Part shown: piece by piece, positions 23,242-35,530 of the stretch
How positions within the stretch are numbered: the first letter of the stretch is position 1
Layout of the letters: each line of letters begins with the position of its first letter
Source of the DNA: Acheta domesticus
Lineage: Eukaryota > Arthropoda > Insecta > Orthoptera > Gryllidae
NCBI GenBank assembly: GCA_031308135.1
Contig: JAHLJT010008756.1
Coordinates: forward strand, 129,535,750-129,599,749
DNA length: 64,000 nt
Direction: 5' to 3'
Made by a program: the position numbers and the translations under genes
The notes under the pieces: generated by a model
What the model was told of the DNA's origin: nothing
What the model saw: only the letters and a program-made list of their open reading frames with translations
The model's database searches: none

Positions 23242-24340
23242 TTAATTTAAAAATCTAATACAGATGGGAAATACCTTTAAAATTAATAATTGAAGACAAC
23301 AGAAAAATCCTTGAAAAGTTATTTTTACTACTCTTCACATTCCAGTTATAACATTTTGTTGCCACTTCCTGTATACAGCACCACTCGTTTCCATCATCCG
23401 ACAAAAGCAAATATATTAACTCATGAATTATCTTTATATTTACTTAAGCTGAAGTCGCCGGCTATCCGCCTAGTAACATTTCCCAATTCTACAAATTAGC
23501 ACCATTTTACAATTTTCTTGTTGTGACCACTGCCTCGATGACATTACGATATGTAAATGAAACATCTTGAAACTGATATGAAAATGAAACAACTTACGAA
23601 ACGAAACAACTTGAAAACAATTCGAATATTTAAATAAATTGTTGAACTTCCACATACTACAAATGTTGTTTATCTCGCTGATAGTTCCTTCCAATAAATT
23701 TTATAACTTAGTTTCAAATATTCTCCTTTTTAGCGTGTCTCTTCCATTGCACCTCAATCTCGGCTCTTCTTGCGCTAATCATCAACAGACGCAAAAGCTT
23801 TCCCTTTACTTTTTAATGGTTAGCTCTTACAATTCTGTGTTCTAACATTCTATTTATCTTCATTTATATTATCTCGAAAATATATCGCAAACATTTAAAA
23901 TTATTCTTACAAGTTCTTTATCCAATAATTAAATATTTATTGACCTCGCACGATCATTTAATATTCTAGCGTTATTTAACGTTTCTGTGTAGTTAATGAA
24001 AGCTTGCCGACTAAATCTGTAGGTCCTGACCTGAGCTACCGACATGGATCAAGGACGATATGGTCAATGATCTGTCTCGATCATGCTTTTGACCAGTTTC
24101 TCTCGATCTGTTGAGGCGAATTCGGGAATAGCTTCTTGCTTTGGTTGTGCACATGAATGTAATTTCAGTATGCGCACGTTTTGTTTGGCTTTGCTTTCGC
24201 TAAGAGTAGAGACGGAGGTTGTTATTTGTTTTTATTTAAAGTTGCATCAACATTTAGGTCATTAGCAACCTCTATTGGGTTTACCGTTATGGTAACTGCA
24301 AAGAAAGCATGATATAGTGATGATAGGGAGTGAAAGGACG
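23242..24340. other. AT-rich intergenic DNA
   Basis: No gene supported. Confidence 0.4.
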
Positions 24341-24344
24341 AACA

Positions 24345-24450
24345 CAAATACAACCATGCCCGAGGTTGGATTCGAACCCGCGACCATTCGGTCCGACATC
24401 ACTACGACACTATTGGCTTAGCGATCTCGGCCACCGGGTATCGGCGGTTA
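24345..24450 (-). mobile_element. tRNA-derived SINE head (SINE-C)
   Basis: On the minus strand: box A-like TGGCCGAGATCGCTAAGCC and box B GGTTCGAATCC, in the context GTCGCGGGTTCGAATCCAAC. The distance and order fit a pol III promoter. A tRNA-unrelated stretch continues toward about 24290. It is more likely a SINE head than a working tRNA gene, because I could not form a convincing acceptor stem. Confidence 0.6.
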
Positions 24451-25100
24451 TTATTTGATTAAAAATACCGTCCAAATTAAATCGGCAGCTCGCTTCCCAA
24501 TAAATATGTATCCTATTATTCGGGAGCGAATATTTTCTTGATTTTTTATATTTTTTATTTTGTAACATTTATTTACTTGCTGGTGTACAACCTGTCGGCA
24601 AGAGTTAACAGTAAAATGAAGTTAATTTACCTAATATATTTTTCCAATTGTACTGTTAATACAATTCTGTTATTACAATTAACAATAATTGTCTCCAAAA
24701 GTAATATGAGTTACTTATATTCTGAAGTTTTGAATCTGAATTGTTTTGTACATCGCCATGTTTTTCTTAACAAACAGCTGGCTTGTGATGAGTCGAAGGT
24801 TATTTATTTACGTTGCCAAGGGTGTGAAATTTCTTAATATACAGGTAGGTTCAAGTGCACCTAACAACCGGGTAGGTTTGCATGTTAACAGAGGTTAAAG
24901 ATGCATGTGACCGATAAAATACATTATGGCACAGTTTACATCCTTTAAATAATTTAGTAACTCAGCCAATTTATGGATATTATTATTTGACTTCAAGCTA
25001 ATCCCACCAAACAAAAATTAGTCCACAAAATACCAGCGTCTTTTTCTACTGCTTGTTGAAGAGAAATCTGCATTTGTTACCTCACAGGGCATGCGCGTTA
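24451..25100. other. AT-rich intergenic DNA
   Basis: No gene supported. The 99-codon + frame at 24538-24837 is AT-driven and has no domain. Confidence 0.4.
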
Positions 25101-25229
25101 ATATTACCCTAGTAAACGTTCCCTGACCATGGACGGGAGGAAACTTGAGTCCCGGCCGAGCCTCGGCTTTCGCCGTTAAACTGAATTATCTTTCGGCGGT
25201 TCGTTGAGCAACGCGAAAGTGAAATAGTT

Positions 25230-26600
25230 CGACACATACAGAGAAAGTAGGGAATGGAACATACAGAGAACGTAGAGAAGATAGAAAAAGAGAAAGAGAT
25301 GAAAAGGGACAAAAGAGCAGTCCCTGAAAATCGATTACATACGAAGTTGAGTTCGCTGACGATTAATGTATCAAATTTGCACACAGGTATGCATAGACGA
25401 CACACACGTTGATATATTATTTTCATTATTGTATCTGACCAAGGTGACTTCTTGTTTGGGGGCTCTAATAGTGGGTATATCCACCCATGGCTGCTGTTTA
25501 CCTTCCGTGACAAGCAAACAACATCGTAACGTGCCTTCTCGTTTAAGCGGGAATACGTACTTAATGAATAAGAAGAAAACCCAGGGAAGGATAGAGAAAT
25601 ATATTGAGATTAAAAGGAATAAAATAGTCCATGAATTTCGGTTCCATACGAAGTTGAATCCAATCGCACACACGATAGCATAGACGACACACATACAGAT
25701 ATATTTTCATTATTGCACCAGACCAGTGGCGTAGCGTGACACACGTTTGGGGATGCTCAACAATAACACACAAAATGTCACTATCAACTACTTCATCTAA
25801 CAGGCGAACGCAACACAAGGCAGATACACTGAGACTACTTCCACGATCTCGATTGCTTACGACGGTGTAGGCGCTTCCCACAAAATCCTCACAGCAGTCA
25901 GGGCTGCCGATGTCTTGAAAGCAAATTATACAATGGCTCAGCTTTAATTCTTATACGCGAATGGCAATAAGACCATTTGTTAATTATACATTGCAGACTT
26001 AAATAATATGTAATCTATTTAAGAGATAATACAATTTCTTGGATATTAAATAAGAAATAGTAGTCAGGCACTATTTCTACAGTTTGTACCCATGACCAAG
26101 CGGGGACTCCCGAGTGAGAGAGAGAAAGATAATTTACTGAACGCCTGAAGTGTGCTGCGCTCTCGTGCACAAACGAGCTTCTTTCCGCAGTAGACGCTAG
26201 CGTAAAGCAGTCGGGTTTCTCTGGGCCAGGGGTGAAGAGGGGAGGGGGACCTCGCCATCTGCGCATGCGTCATTGCTCGTCGCAATCTGGCGGCCGACGC
26301 TGAAGTATTTTAGCTTCCCACCAATCAGAGGCCAGCTTCAACAGCCCGCCGAATTCAATCATAGGAAATCAATTTTAAATTAATACAAAACGTGTTTCGC
26401 TCAACAGACCACTTGTAAGATTATCAATACAGTATTTAAGGTTCTTATATACGGGGATGCTCAGCATCTCAGCGTCCCCTGACGCTACGCCCCTGCACCA
26501 GACCAAGGCCAGGAGTTGAATACGTCCTATTTGGGTATCTAATAATGCGTATATTCACCCATGGCAGCCATTTACTTTCCGAGGCATGGGCACAAAGTCG
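25230..26600. repeat. ~285-bp tandem repeat interrupted by a hAT MITE
   Basis: Landmarks such as GCATAGACGACACACAC (25391 and about 25678), ATACGAAGTTGA (about 25338 and 25647), GACCAAGG (25437 and 26501) and CACCCATGGC (about 25481 and 26557) recur about 285 bp apart once the MITE insertion is removed. The units are diverged. The overlapping minus frames of 105-134 codons run through the repeat and are not supported as genes. Confidence 0.65.
25716..26503 (+). mobile_element. hAT MITE copy 2, with 8-bp TSD
   Basis: The element spans 25724-26495 (772 bp). It starts CAGTGGCGTAGCGTGAC and ends GACGCTACGCCCCTG. The perfect TSD CACCAGAC occurs at 25716-25723 and 26496-26503. It is colinear with copy 1 at 19720-20498, with small indels. 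No transposase. Confidence 0.95.
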
Positions 26601-26646
26601 TAGCGTGGCCTGTCGCAAAGTACGGCAGTACGTCTGCCTCGCTTGG

Positions 26647-26980
26647 TAGTGGGAACTGGAAAGAAAGGTTCCAATATCTTCGAATGTGCCTCATTCCTCA
26701 TTCTTGTGGCGTATAGCCTTGCTCGCTGTGTAACAAAGCGTGTCATATATTTTTTGACCGAGTGTGTTCTCAAACTTCTGACCAATCTGTCCCATGTTGT
26801 GGGATATAAGCGATAGTAGGAACTGGAAAGAAAGGTTCCACTGTCTTCGAATGTGCCTCTTTCCTCGTTCTTGTGGCGTATAGCCTTGCTCGCTGTGTAA
26901 CAGAACGTGACATATATTTTTTGACCGAGTGTGTTCTCAAACTTCTGGCCAATCCGTCCCATGTTGAGGGATATCAGCGC
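26647..26980. repeat. 167-bp direct duplication
   Basis: Two adjacent copies start at 26647 and 26814, beginning TAGTGGGAACTGGAAAGAAA and TAGTAGGAACTGGAAAGAAA. They share GCGTATAGCCTTGCTCGCTG and TTTTTTGACCGAGTGTGTTC. The 135-codon minus frame is a duplicated 56-residue reading and has no known domain. Confidence 0.92.
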
Positions 26981-29841
26981 TTGACGTCATCGCGGCTGGT
27001 GATGTGTGATTGAAGCTCCATCCGAAGGCCGATCAGACGTCTGGACGGTCGCAACGCAAAATAGAGAAAGGTTGATGAGTTTGTTGGGTGGCGAGGGCAC
27101 ACCTGTGGTGAATGTACGAGTTTCCAGGTAAGGCGGCGATCAGTCAAGATTAATAAGTATTTGAGGTGTTGCTGCTTAGGGAGAAGAATCCAATTTCTGA
27201 TTGGGCCAACAAATGGCGAATCAAATTCAACCCTGCGGAATATTAAAGAATGTTGGAGCGAAGAAGGAGCTACGACGCACACCACCGGCCAAAAGTAAAA
27301 GATCGGTTGCAAAGCGCGTCAGGAAGCTTTTAATTAGTAGAATGAGATACTGCGGGATGCCGGGTTTTTGGAGTTAGAAAAAATTATCCGGCATGCCATA
27401 CTGAGTCTAAGGCTTTATTCTTTAACCTTTATTCTTCATTCAAGGATTTATAGTAAAACGGTCGAGAATTTTGGAGCTCAAGTATACGTGCATAGATTAT
27501 ACTTCTCCCCCATACGTCACATACATTTTTACTGGTTTTTGTTGCAATAAATAACTCGAATAAATCAAATCACTGCTCTTTCTGCTTGGTTTATGCTATA
27601 AATTCACAGCTTGAACAACTTGGCAATCGAATATCGGGGATCCATCTGTTAACCTCGGAGTGCTCGCAATGCAAAATGTAACGTTAGTATATCTGTTGGG
27701 CAATGTATCTGTCAGCTACTACAGTCGTTTATAGTCGTTTTATCGATGTTTCCTACTTGTTTAAAGAAAAATTGCTTGAACCTAGCATTCATGTGATATT
27801 TCTTTTCGTAACGACATTCAGTTTGAAGCATTTACTTTATACAATTTATGTAACAACGACGATGCTTCTCAACAAGATATAACTAATGACACAACAGAAC
27901 GCTATGTATCTACGAGTATCAATGACACAACTTAGCGGACAGGCTTCTGCTCGTTCAGAGTTTACCATGAAAACTTCAGTTGAAAGAATTACTAATATAT
28001 TCATATGAACTTGAGGAGGATACAAGAAATCTCATCTTCCTACAAAATACCGTCCTTAAATTATTCAAAACTGTCTAAATCCCAAGTCTGACAAATACAT
28101 GACGTATATCTTTGGACTAAGGCTAGCGAGGACGTCTTTGTAATCTGAACCAACTTGCAGCTTCTGTCGCTTGTATCAATGAAATGGGGGCTATTTCTTA
28201 TTTGCGTGTGTGTTGCGTGTGTTGATGTATTTGTCAGGAGATACCCATTTCATTTCTAACATGATGAATAATTTTAGAATAAAATGATCTATAATTTTGG
28301 AGGAAAATATAAAATTTCACAAACCTTTTAAGTTTTAATATTCTATTTAAAATGAAATGCTTATTAAATGTGGTTGCGATATATACAGGTTACACCAATG
28401 AGCTCGTGACTAAGTCAAAAAATAGTATTAGAGAATTCTACTTTTTTCTCGTAATTGCGCGCTTCAGGCAAATGCCATTGAGTGGGGGAGGGGGGGGGGG
28501 CGTGAGAGGTAGCATGTATGCATTTGAAGAAGACGACTCACCTAAGGAATCCTTTATTTTAAATTGTTTATTTTCCAAAATGAACTGTTGTACTTACATT
28601 ACTACTTACGTTATCTCTTCCAAATGGAACAGAACACAAAAAGTTGAGACTTTTGCTTTACTACCAGTTTGAAATATTTTCCCTTCCTCCTCGAACTTTA
28701 CATTGAACGCCATTTATTATGTGTACCTTTGCTATTAGGTTGACAATAAAGATGGTAAACAGTCCACAACTAGAGTGATTTTAGCCTTTTTGCTATACGA
28801 AGAAAGCATTTTTTTGAAAGAACATGACAAACTTTCTCTCTGACAAGATTATCGGACGATCAAGATACAGGATTGTCGGGTATCTGGTCCCAATTCATAG
28901 AAAATGAAACTTGATGTTTGACGTTGCTCGTATCAAGGAAGTTGTGTTGTGAAACGTAGAATATTGGATAGTTCACAGAAAGAAATAACGCACTTGCTAG
29001 CTTTCCTAAATTGAAGAATGTAAATATGTGTGAAAAATGTTGTCATAATGCATGTTTATTATAATGAATAAACGATGTTTATTCATAGAGTAACCAGAAG
29101 ACGTTTATGAGTTTTTGTGATACCCAGAATGTACTATCTTTGAAAATATTTATTAGGAGAAATATATAATTAAGTTGGTCTTGTAATTATTAGGATATAA
29201 TTGGGCAGTCTAGTTAGTTTTGTTTTCAAACGCTGTACATTAAATGTCATGAGTTACATTTTGAACGGCGAATTGATGTTTGCCCAACATTTTATTTAAC
29301 GAAAGTACATGCCAGTATTTACGGAGAGGGAGAATATTGGATACATTAAAAAATGTAATTCTGTCATGTACGTATTTTGTGCCTTTGTTTGGCAAATATT
29401 AGCTAAAGATCTCACCTCGTAGTAATTGCCTTATTAATTGTAAAAATCTGTTTTAAGATATTTGCAAAAGAGATTAGTTGCTATTACGGCATTACCTCAA
29501 ATTTTTGGGGTTTTCCGTAGACTATTTGCACTGTTGAGGGCTTCAGAGTTCATTTGGCAACAGAACGGATGGAAACGTTTAAGTCAAACATGTTATTTTG
29601 TTTTTTAAAATTCTTTCCTTAACTTTATAAAACTTCTCTGTACAACATTTCAGAGTATTGAAAAAATTATGTAATAAACAATTAATAATTAATTTCTCAA
29701 ATAACATATGAATACCGTCTGTTGTTACTGATCCTGAATTCAAATAAGTAAATTATTATTCACAGATATTTAATTAATGGTAACTTTTATATTTTATTTT
29801 GATTAATCGCTTATCCATTGGTAAAAATTGCGTGAAAAATG
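26981..29841. other. Intergenic DNA, mostly AT-rich
   Basis: No gene supported. A minus frame of 112 codons at 26974-27312 shows no domain. A G-rich tract (GTGGGGGAGGGGGGGGGGC) lies at about 28482-28501. Confidence 0.4.
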
Positions 29842-29905
29842 CACTTCACTTACGGAACTGATGACCTTGACAGCTGACGCGCCCGAAATCACTAATCAGT
29901 CACTA
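29842..29905 (+). mobile_element. SINE-A 3' fragment
   Basis: CACTTACGGAACTGATGACC followed by TGACGCGCCCGAAATCAC matches the last ~60 bp of SINE-A. It sits just upstream of a fuller copy. Confidence 0.65.
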
Positions 29906-29930
29906 AGACAAGCCGAGCCGAGGCACGTGC

Positions 29931-30492
29931 CCGCTGAGCAATGCATCAATCTCATGTCACTGCAGTCCCTCTGACTGGGAGGTCCTAGGTTCGAGTCCCA
30001 ACGGCGCGGCGGCAGGATTTTCGACACTAGCTTGTCAGCTAGGTCGAATTCAGTCACTGTCTGGAGGAGAATTCGAGCGGCCGGCTGCTCTGATCGGTAG
30101 TTTTCCGTGGTTTTTCCAATCAACACCAGGCGAATGCCGGAGCAGTACCCCAACAAACGGGCCACGGACCGTGCGCGATCTTTCCTTCCTCTTCCTTGTC
30201 CTATCCTCTCCTCTTACACACACACTAACATGCACTACACTACCACACATGTCAGGATACCGGTCGGGAGCTTACGGCTTGTCCCGGCTGGGGCGGTGCC
30301 TCGCTGGTGGGAGATACCTGGTTGAAGGGAAACCCCGCTAGTCGACGGTAGGTCGACGCCAGATTTCGCCATCCAGCGGGGAAAAGATTATCGCCACCTC
30401 CCGAGAAAAACACACACTACACTTACGGGACTAACGACCAAAGTATTTGACGCGCCCGGAAACACGAATCAATCAATCAAACCGCTGAGCAA
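29931..30492 (+). mobile_element. SINE-A, 5'-truncated, with 11-bp TSD
   Basis: The TSD CCGCTGAGCAA occurs at 29931-29941 and 30482-30492. The element starts TGCATCAATCTCATGTCACT, so box A is lost, but box B (GGTTCGAGTCC, about 29988) is perfect. It runs to AATCAATCAATCAAA at 30481. Truncation at the target site fits incomplete reverse transcription. Confidence 0.88.
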
Positions 30493-33320
30493 CGGGCCGT
30501 CTAGAGTGACTGTTGAAGGCGACCTGAGCGCTTGTGCTGCTCTGCACTCGGTGGCTGGTGGCGGCTGCATGCGTGTTTCCCTACCCTGGTCTTTACATCC
30601 ACACAGTGGTCGAGGAGAAATATTTTATTGAAAGCTCCAGAACCATTAAAAGTTTAAAGACACTTGGAAAATAGTATATAAAACTATCTCAACTATGCTG
30701 ATCTTCATTTTGGGAATTGGATACGCACAGTAGCTATTCTCATCTCTTTCTCAGAACTGAAGAAAAAAAACAACCAAGATTTTCAAAATTTATCCTTGAC
30801 ATCGCAATCACCGGTGAAATTCCTTTTTATTCCTGCATAAAATTGTTACCTTGTACAACAGCCGTCTCAAATCGCTATCACGTAACGCTAAATAACGACC
30901 ACACTACTAAATACTTACATCCCTTCTGTTGAAAAAAACAACAACAAAATAGTACTTCAACTCGTTCATACAAAAAGAAAACCATTCATACATGCGCGCA
31001 TTCCTTTCTTTATGGCTATTTAGTTTCGAAACTCAATATCATATTTTACTGCTACAAGAACGTTCTTCGCCTTGTCCTATTGATTCGTCGAGTTAATTAA
31101 AATGTTCATTTCCTTTGTGCAGCGGCGCCGTCAGCTTCACCAGGGAAAGCCGCATGTGCTTCGCCATCTTTTATTAAAATTAGTTTCCATATCCATTCTC
31201 TTGTTTCCACATACCCAAATACACAGTCCTTTTACGCAACACTTTATAAAATAAACCACATTTTACGACTGCAAATCTAATATAGCCTCCCACACCAACT
31301 CTAGCCTCGTTCTCTTTGTTGCGATACCTTCCAATCAAGCTCCAAAACAATTGCTGTCTCCCTCGTTCGTCAATTATTTTAGAATGTTATTGCGTTTTCT
31401 CGTTTACTTTTGCTAGTACTGGATCCCATTCCCTTCTCTAATTCATTTAGATGTTCTTTTAGTTATTTTTTCTACATTTCATTATTTTATAATCCCGTTC
31501 AGCTTATTTTATCACTGTTACTTACATCAGAAACTTTCGCCGTGTAGAATTTGATTGCTTTCAGAATAATATTGTTCATTTTGACTTTTTTTGCAAAACT
31601 TAATATTCATATGGATGTTCATAACCATAAAACTCCCTTCTTTATTTACTTACCCCAGTTGTGTTGTTCAACACAGTACCTCAGCTCCCACTCAAAATTG
31701 CCATTTTTTAATTGCCAATATAAATTGCCATTTTTTTTAATTTTCTTCATTTGTTTATTTCAAACATGTCGCTTCCGGACGTGTTAAAACAAATGGAAAT
31801 TAATGTTTTTACGAATCCGCATGGATGATCACACTGGACCACATCGCCATCTACATAATATCGAGCTGCTCAGCCACTCGACACTCAACAATATGAATAT
31901 GTTCTTGCACTTAAAACAATAATTTTCCTTCTATACCCTTTATGTTAAGGCGGTTAATTGTCTCCCTAGTATATCACATACGTATCTGTAGGGCTTCCCT
32001 TCTACTACTAATTTGTTTGATATGCAAATGTATGTGAACGCAGCCAATAGCTGCATGATATCAAAGCAAATAGTGTCATGTGTCTAAATGCCTTTCAAAC
32101 ACTCCATGGAAACGTACGATAGTTTGAAATTCCAATTTGGTTAATGTGGCGACTCGCTATAAATGGGGGCAATGTGTATCTGCTGCACAATTACACTTAT
32201 GTACAGTCAAATATATCACAAACTTCGTCTCATTGTACTACATCAAGGCGTAAAATGAAGCTTTGACCATAAATTCTCAGAAAACAAGACAGAATATGAG
32301 ACACAGAACTGCGAGTTAGGTTTGAACAATGTAGACGGGAGGAGCAAACGATTCTAATAATAATTCGTCATTATTTTCCAACATCGTTATTTATAAGGAC
32401 GCGTGAGAGGTTAAAAAAAGTTTAATTGTAAAAACATCAGGAGTTTTACTGAAAACGTGGCTTCCGTACAACAAATCGACGTATCGTGCAATAAACATCC
32501 AAAAAGTTGTCAAAACATTTGTAACCAATTCTGAAAAAATGGAAAATTCAGAAAATTTGAATCGACATTCCGTAAAAGCTACTAATATTTGAAAAAGATA
32601 TACATGACATTTATACATTAAAAATATGTACATTAGCGAAGAAAACATTCGAAAGTGGAGAGTTTTAATAAAACTTGAACTATTAACACATTTCTAAGTG
32701 CAGTATCCTCTTTCCAAACAAGGAATTATTAAAAATTGTTTTTAAGTAAATTTATAAGTTCACATGAATCACACATCCGTTTGTGTGTCAGTCAGGTATC
32801 AGGAATGCCGATGCAAATGAAAAGAAGAGATATGAGACCTGGAAAAGTATAACTAAGTTGACGTGAAAACATCTATTCGCTCTTTAGTGGTGGCCGGTCG
32901 ATCTTTCTAGAAACAAAATATAATAAGTGTTGAATTTCTTATTCCTGCGAGACAGATATTGCGCGAGTAACCGTTGAGCCAATATCGGAAAAATAGCAGT
33001 ATGCGTTTGTCGCTCTGAGTGAAGTTCGCCTGTGAAATTAGCAAATGCGTACATGAGCGTGAAAGTCAGGAATTACCTTTGAGAGGAAATTTGCAACAGT
33101 ATAGCTCAGATACACTTTCAGCAAAACGTTGATTTTAATGACTTCGTGGCTCCAATTGGCGGCACTATGAAAATATGAAATGAAATCATAAAAATAAAAG
33201 CTAAAATAAAAGAGAAAATTTATTTTTCAGCTGATAAACTTTAAAATAATTCACAATAGTGTCGCATATGTTTAGAAAATTTAGTCTGAGAATAGTTAAA
33301 AGTACTCAGGTTAAAAGAAT
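30493..33320. other. AT-rich intergenic DNA
   Basis: No gene supported. Frames under 90 codons are scattered and without domains. Confidence 0.4.
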
Positions 33321-33326
33321 TGCAAT

Positions 33327-33613
33327 CGGGAGAGGCGGATCAGTGCATGAACAGATGTCACTGCAGTGCCTCTAACTGGGAGGTCCTAGGTTCGAGTTCC
33401 AACGGCAGCAGGATTTTGGACACTAGCTTGTCAGCTATATCGAATTCAGTCGCTGTCTGGAGGAGAATTCCCGATCAACACCAGACGAAAGCCGGAGCGG
33501 AACACTATTAAACGGGCTACGGACCACGCGCGATCTTTCCTTCCTGTTCCTTGTCCGATTTTCATCCTTACACACACAGATACACTAACATGCACTACAC
33601 TACCATACACACC
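33327..33613 (+). mobile_element. SINE-A, 3'-deleted copy
   Basis: It begins CGGGAGAGGCGGATCAGTGC with box B GGTTCGAGTTCC at about 33390. It has an internal deletion after GTCTGGAGGAGAATTC and stops at CACTACACTACCATACACAC, so the 3' half is missing. Confidence 0.85.
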
Positions 33614-34176
33614 CCTGCACAGATGCTATGTAGGGGTGGTATAAGAGTGACAATTTAATAATATTAATGCTAAAAATTTGTCATGATTTTATCACACGCT
33701 TTCAAGAAAAGTCGACGATGTGTATACAAACTGCGCCCACCCCTTTATTTGCATTTTCTTTTTGTATCGGTTCTCCCTTCTCTTTAATGGATTATTAAAT
33801 TATTTTTAATATTAAATTATTTATTCAATACTTCACTTTCAATTATTTTTTAATACTATACTGTTACATCGACATAAAACGTCCATCAAGGTCATAAATG
33901 CCGGTCTTGACGACCGGAGACAGTTAAGAAGTAAAACATCCTCTCTCTGTTTTGAAGAACGAAAAAAAACTCTTGTAGGTAAGATGAGGTATGAACATTT
34001 CCATTCCAAGAAAATATATTTCTTATTAACATGATTTTTTACAAAAACATAGTTTTATGAAATTTATTGTGCGACATACTTGGTTTACAGTAAAATTGGA
34101 CTGTCATGTCGGTTTACACACTTCAGGTGCTCCCGTCATTTGACGGAACTGGCCTACTGACGTTAATAACTACCAG
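33614..34176. other. AT-rich intergenic DNA
   Basis: Nothing recognised. Confidence 0.4.
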
Positions 34177-34711
34177 TTGAGGTAGCTCAGAGCATGAATT
34201 AATGTCATTATAGTACCGGGGGTCCTAGGGTTGGAGTCCCAACGGTGGCAACATTTTCGACACCAACTAGACAGAATTCAGCCGCTGTCTGGATGAAAAT
34301 TGTTGCGGCTGGCTGCTCTGTTCAGCAAATTTCCGTGGATTCTCCGATCTAAACCAGGCGATGGCAGGGTAGTACCTTAAGAAAAGATAGACCGCTCGCA
34401 ATCGATCCTTCCTCTTCGTGATTCTATCCTCACCCCTTACACACACACTTACATTAACATGCACTATACTAGCATACACGTTGGGAGATCGGTTGGGAGC
34501 TTAGAGATTGTCCCGTCTAGGGCAGCGCCCCACTGGTGAGATATACTTGGTTGGAGAAAACACAGCAAGGAAACATACAGGTCAGCACCGGTTCTCACAT
34601 TCCAAAGACGGCAGATCATCGCCACCACCCGTCATAAAACATGGTCTACACTTACGGCGCTAATTGCTGAAGCAGTCGACGCGCCCGGAAAAACAAAATA
34701 GTGAATCAACC
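34177..34711 (+). mobile_element. SINE-A, old diverged copy
   Basis: Family landmarks persist with many substitutions: GAGGTAGCTCAGAGCATGAA, then AGCCGCTGTCTGG, and a GACGCGCCCGGAAAAACAAA end. It lies about 58 bp from an oppositely oriented copy. Confidence 0.82.
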
Positions 34712-34768
34712 GTATCGTTAGGGCCAGCCCTGATGGAAGAAGAGGGTGAGCAAAGATTGATTAATTAA

Positions 34769-35321
34769 TTGATTGATTGTTCGTGATTTAGGGCGCGTCA
34801 ACTTCTGAGGTCTTTAGTCCCGTATTTTGTAGTGCGTGTTTTGTGATCGGGAGGTGGTAGTGATCTTCCCCCGCTGGATGGCAAGATCCGGCGCCGACCT
34901 ACCGTCGACGAGCGGGTTTTTCCCACAACCCAGGTCTCTCATCTCCCACTGGAAGACATCGTCCCAGCCGGGACAAGCTGAAAGCTCCCGACCGGTCTCC
35001 CGATGCGGGTGGTATTTTAGTGCATGTTAGTGTGTAAGGAACGAGAATAAGACAAGGAAGAGGAAGGAAAGATCGCGTGCAGCCCTTGGGCCGTTTGCTA
35101 GGGTCCTGCTCCGGCGTTCGCCTAGTGTTGATCGGAGAAACCTCGGAAAACTACCGATTAAAGCAGCCGGCTGCTAGAGTTCTCATCCAGACGGCGGCTG
35201 AATTCGACCTAGCTGACAAGCTAGTGTCGAAAATTCTGCCACCGTTGGGACTCGAACCTAGGACTTCCCGGTCAGAGTGACTGCAGTGACATCCATTGCT
35301 GCACTGAGCCATGTCTCCCGG
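34769..35321 (-). mobile_element. SINE-A, full-length minus copy
   Basis: It reads on the minus strand from CCGGGAGACATGGCTCAGTG (35321) to CAATCAATCAA (34769). Box B (GGTTCGAGTCC) is perfect. I could not identify a certain TSD. Confidence 0.9.
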
Positions 35322-35530
35322 TGCGGGCGAAGAGAGATTCCTCGGGCGCGCGGCTCCACCAAACGGTCTCTGCGCTTCCAGACTCGTCCCTCCGCGCGCC
35401 GTCTGTTCCTCTGCGGAGCAGAAGCACCACCCGCCCCCCCTCCTCGCCTTGCAGGACTGCACAATACACAGCGCGCTCTTTCAGCGCTTTCTCTGACGCA
35501 GCGCAAGACATTTCTTTGTGAGCTCCATGG
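35322..35530. other. GC-rich segment
   Basis: Short CpG-rich block next to the SINE. Five overlapping small frames on both strands follow from composition. Confidence 0.4.

Noticed and set aside
24345..24450. Functional tRNA gene on minus
   Set aside because: Box A and B are good, but I could not form a convincing acceptor stem and a non-tRNA tail is attached, so a SINE head is more likely.
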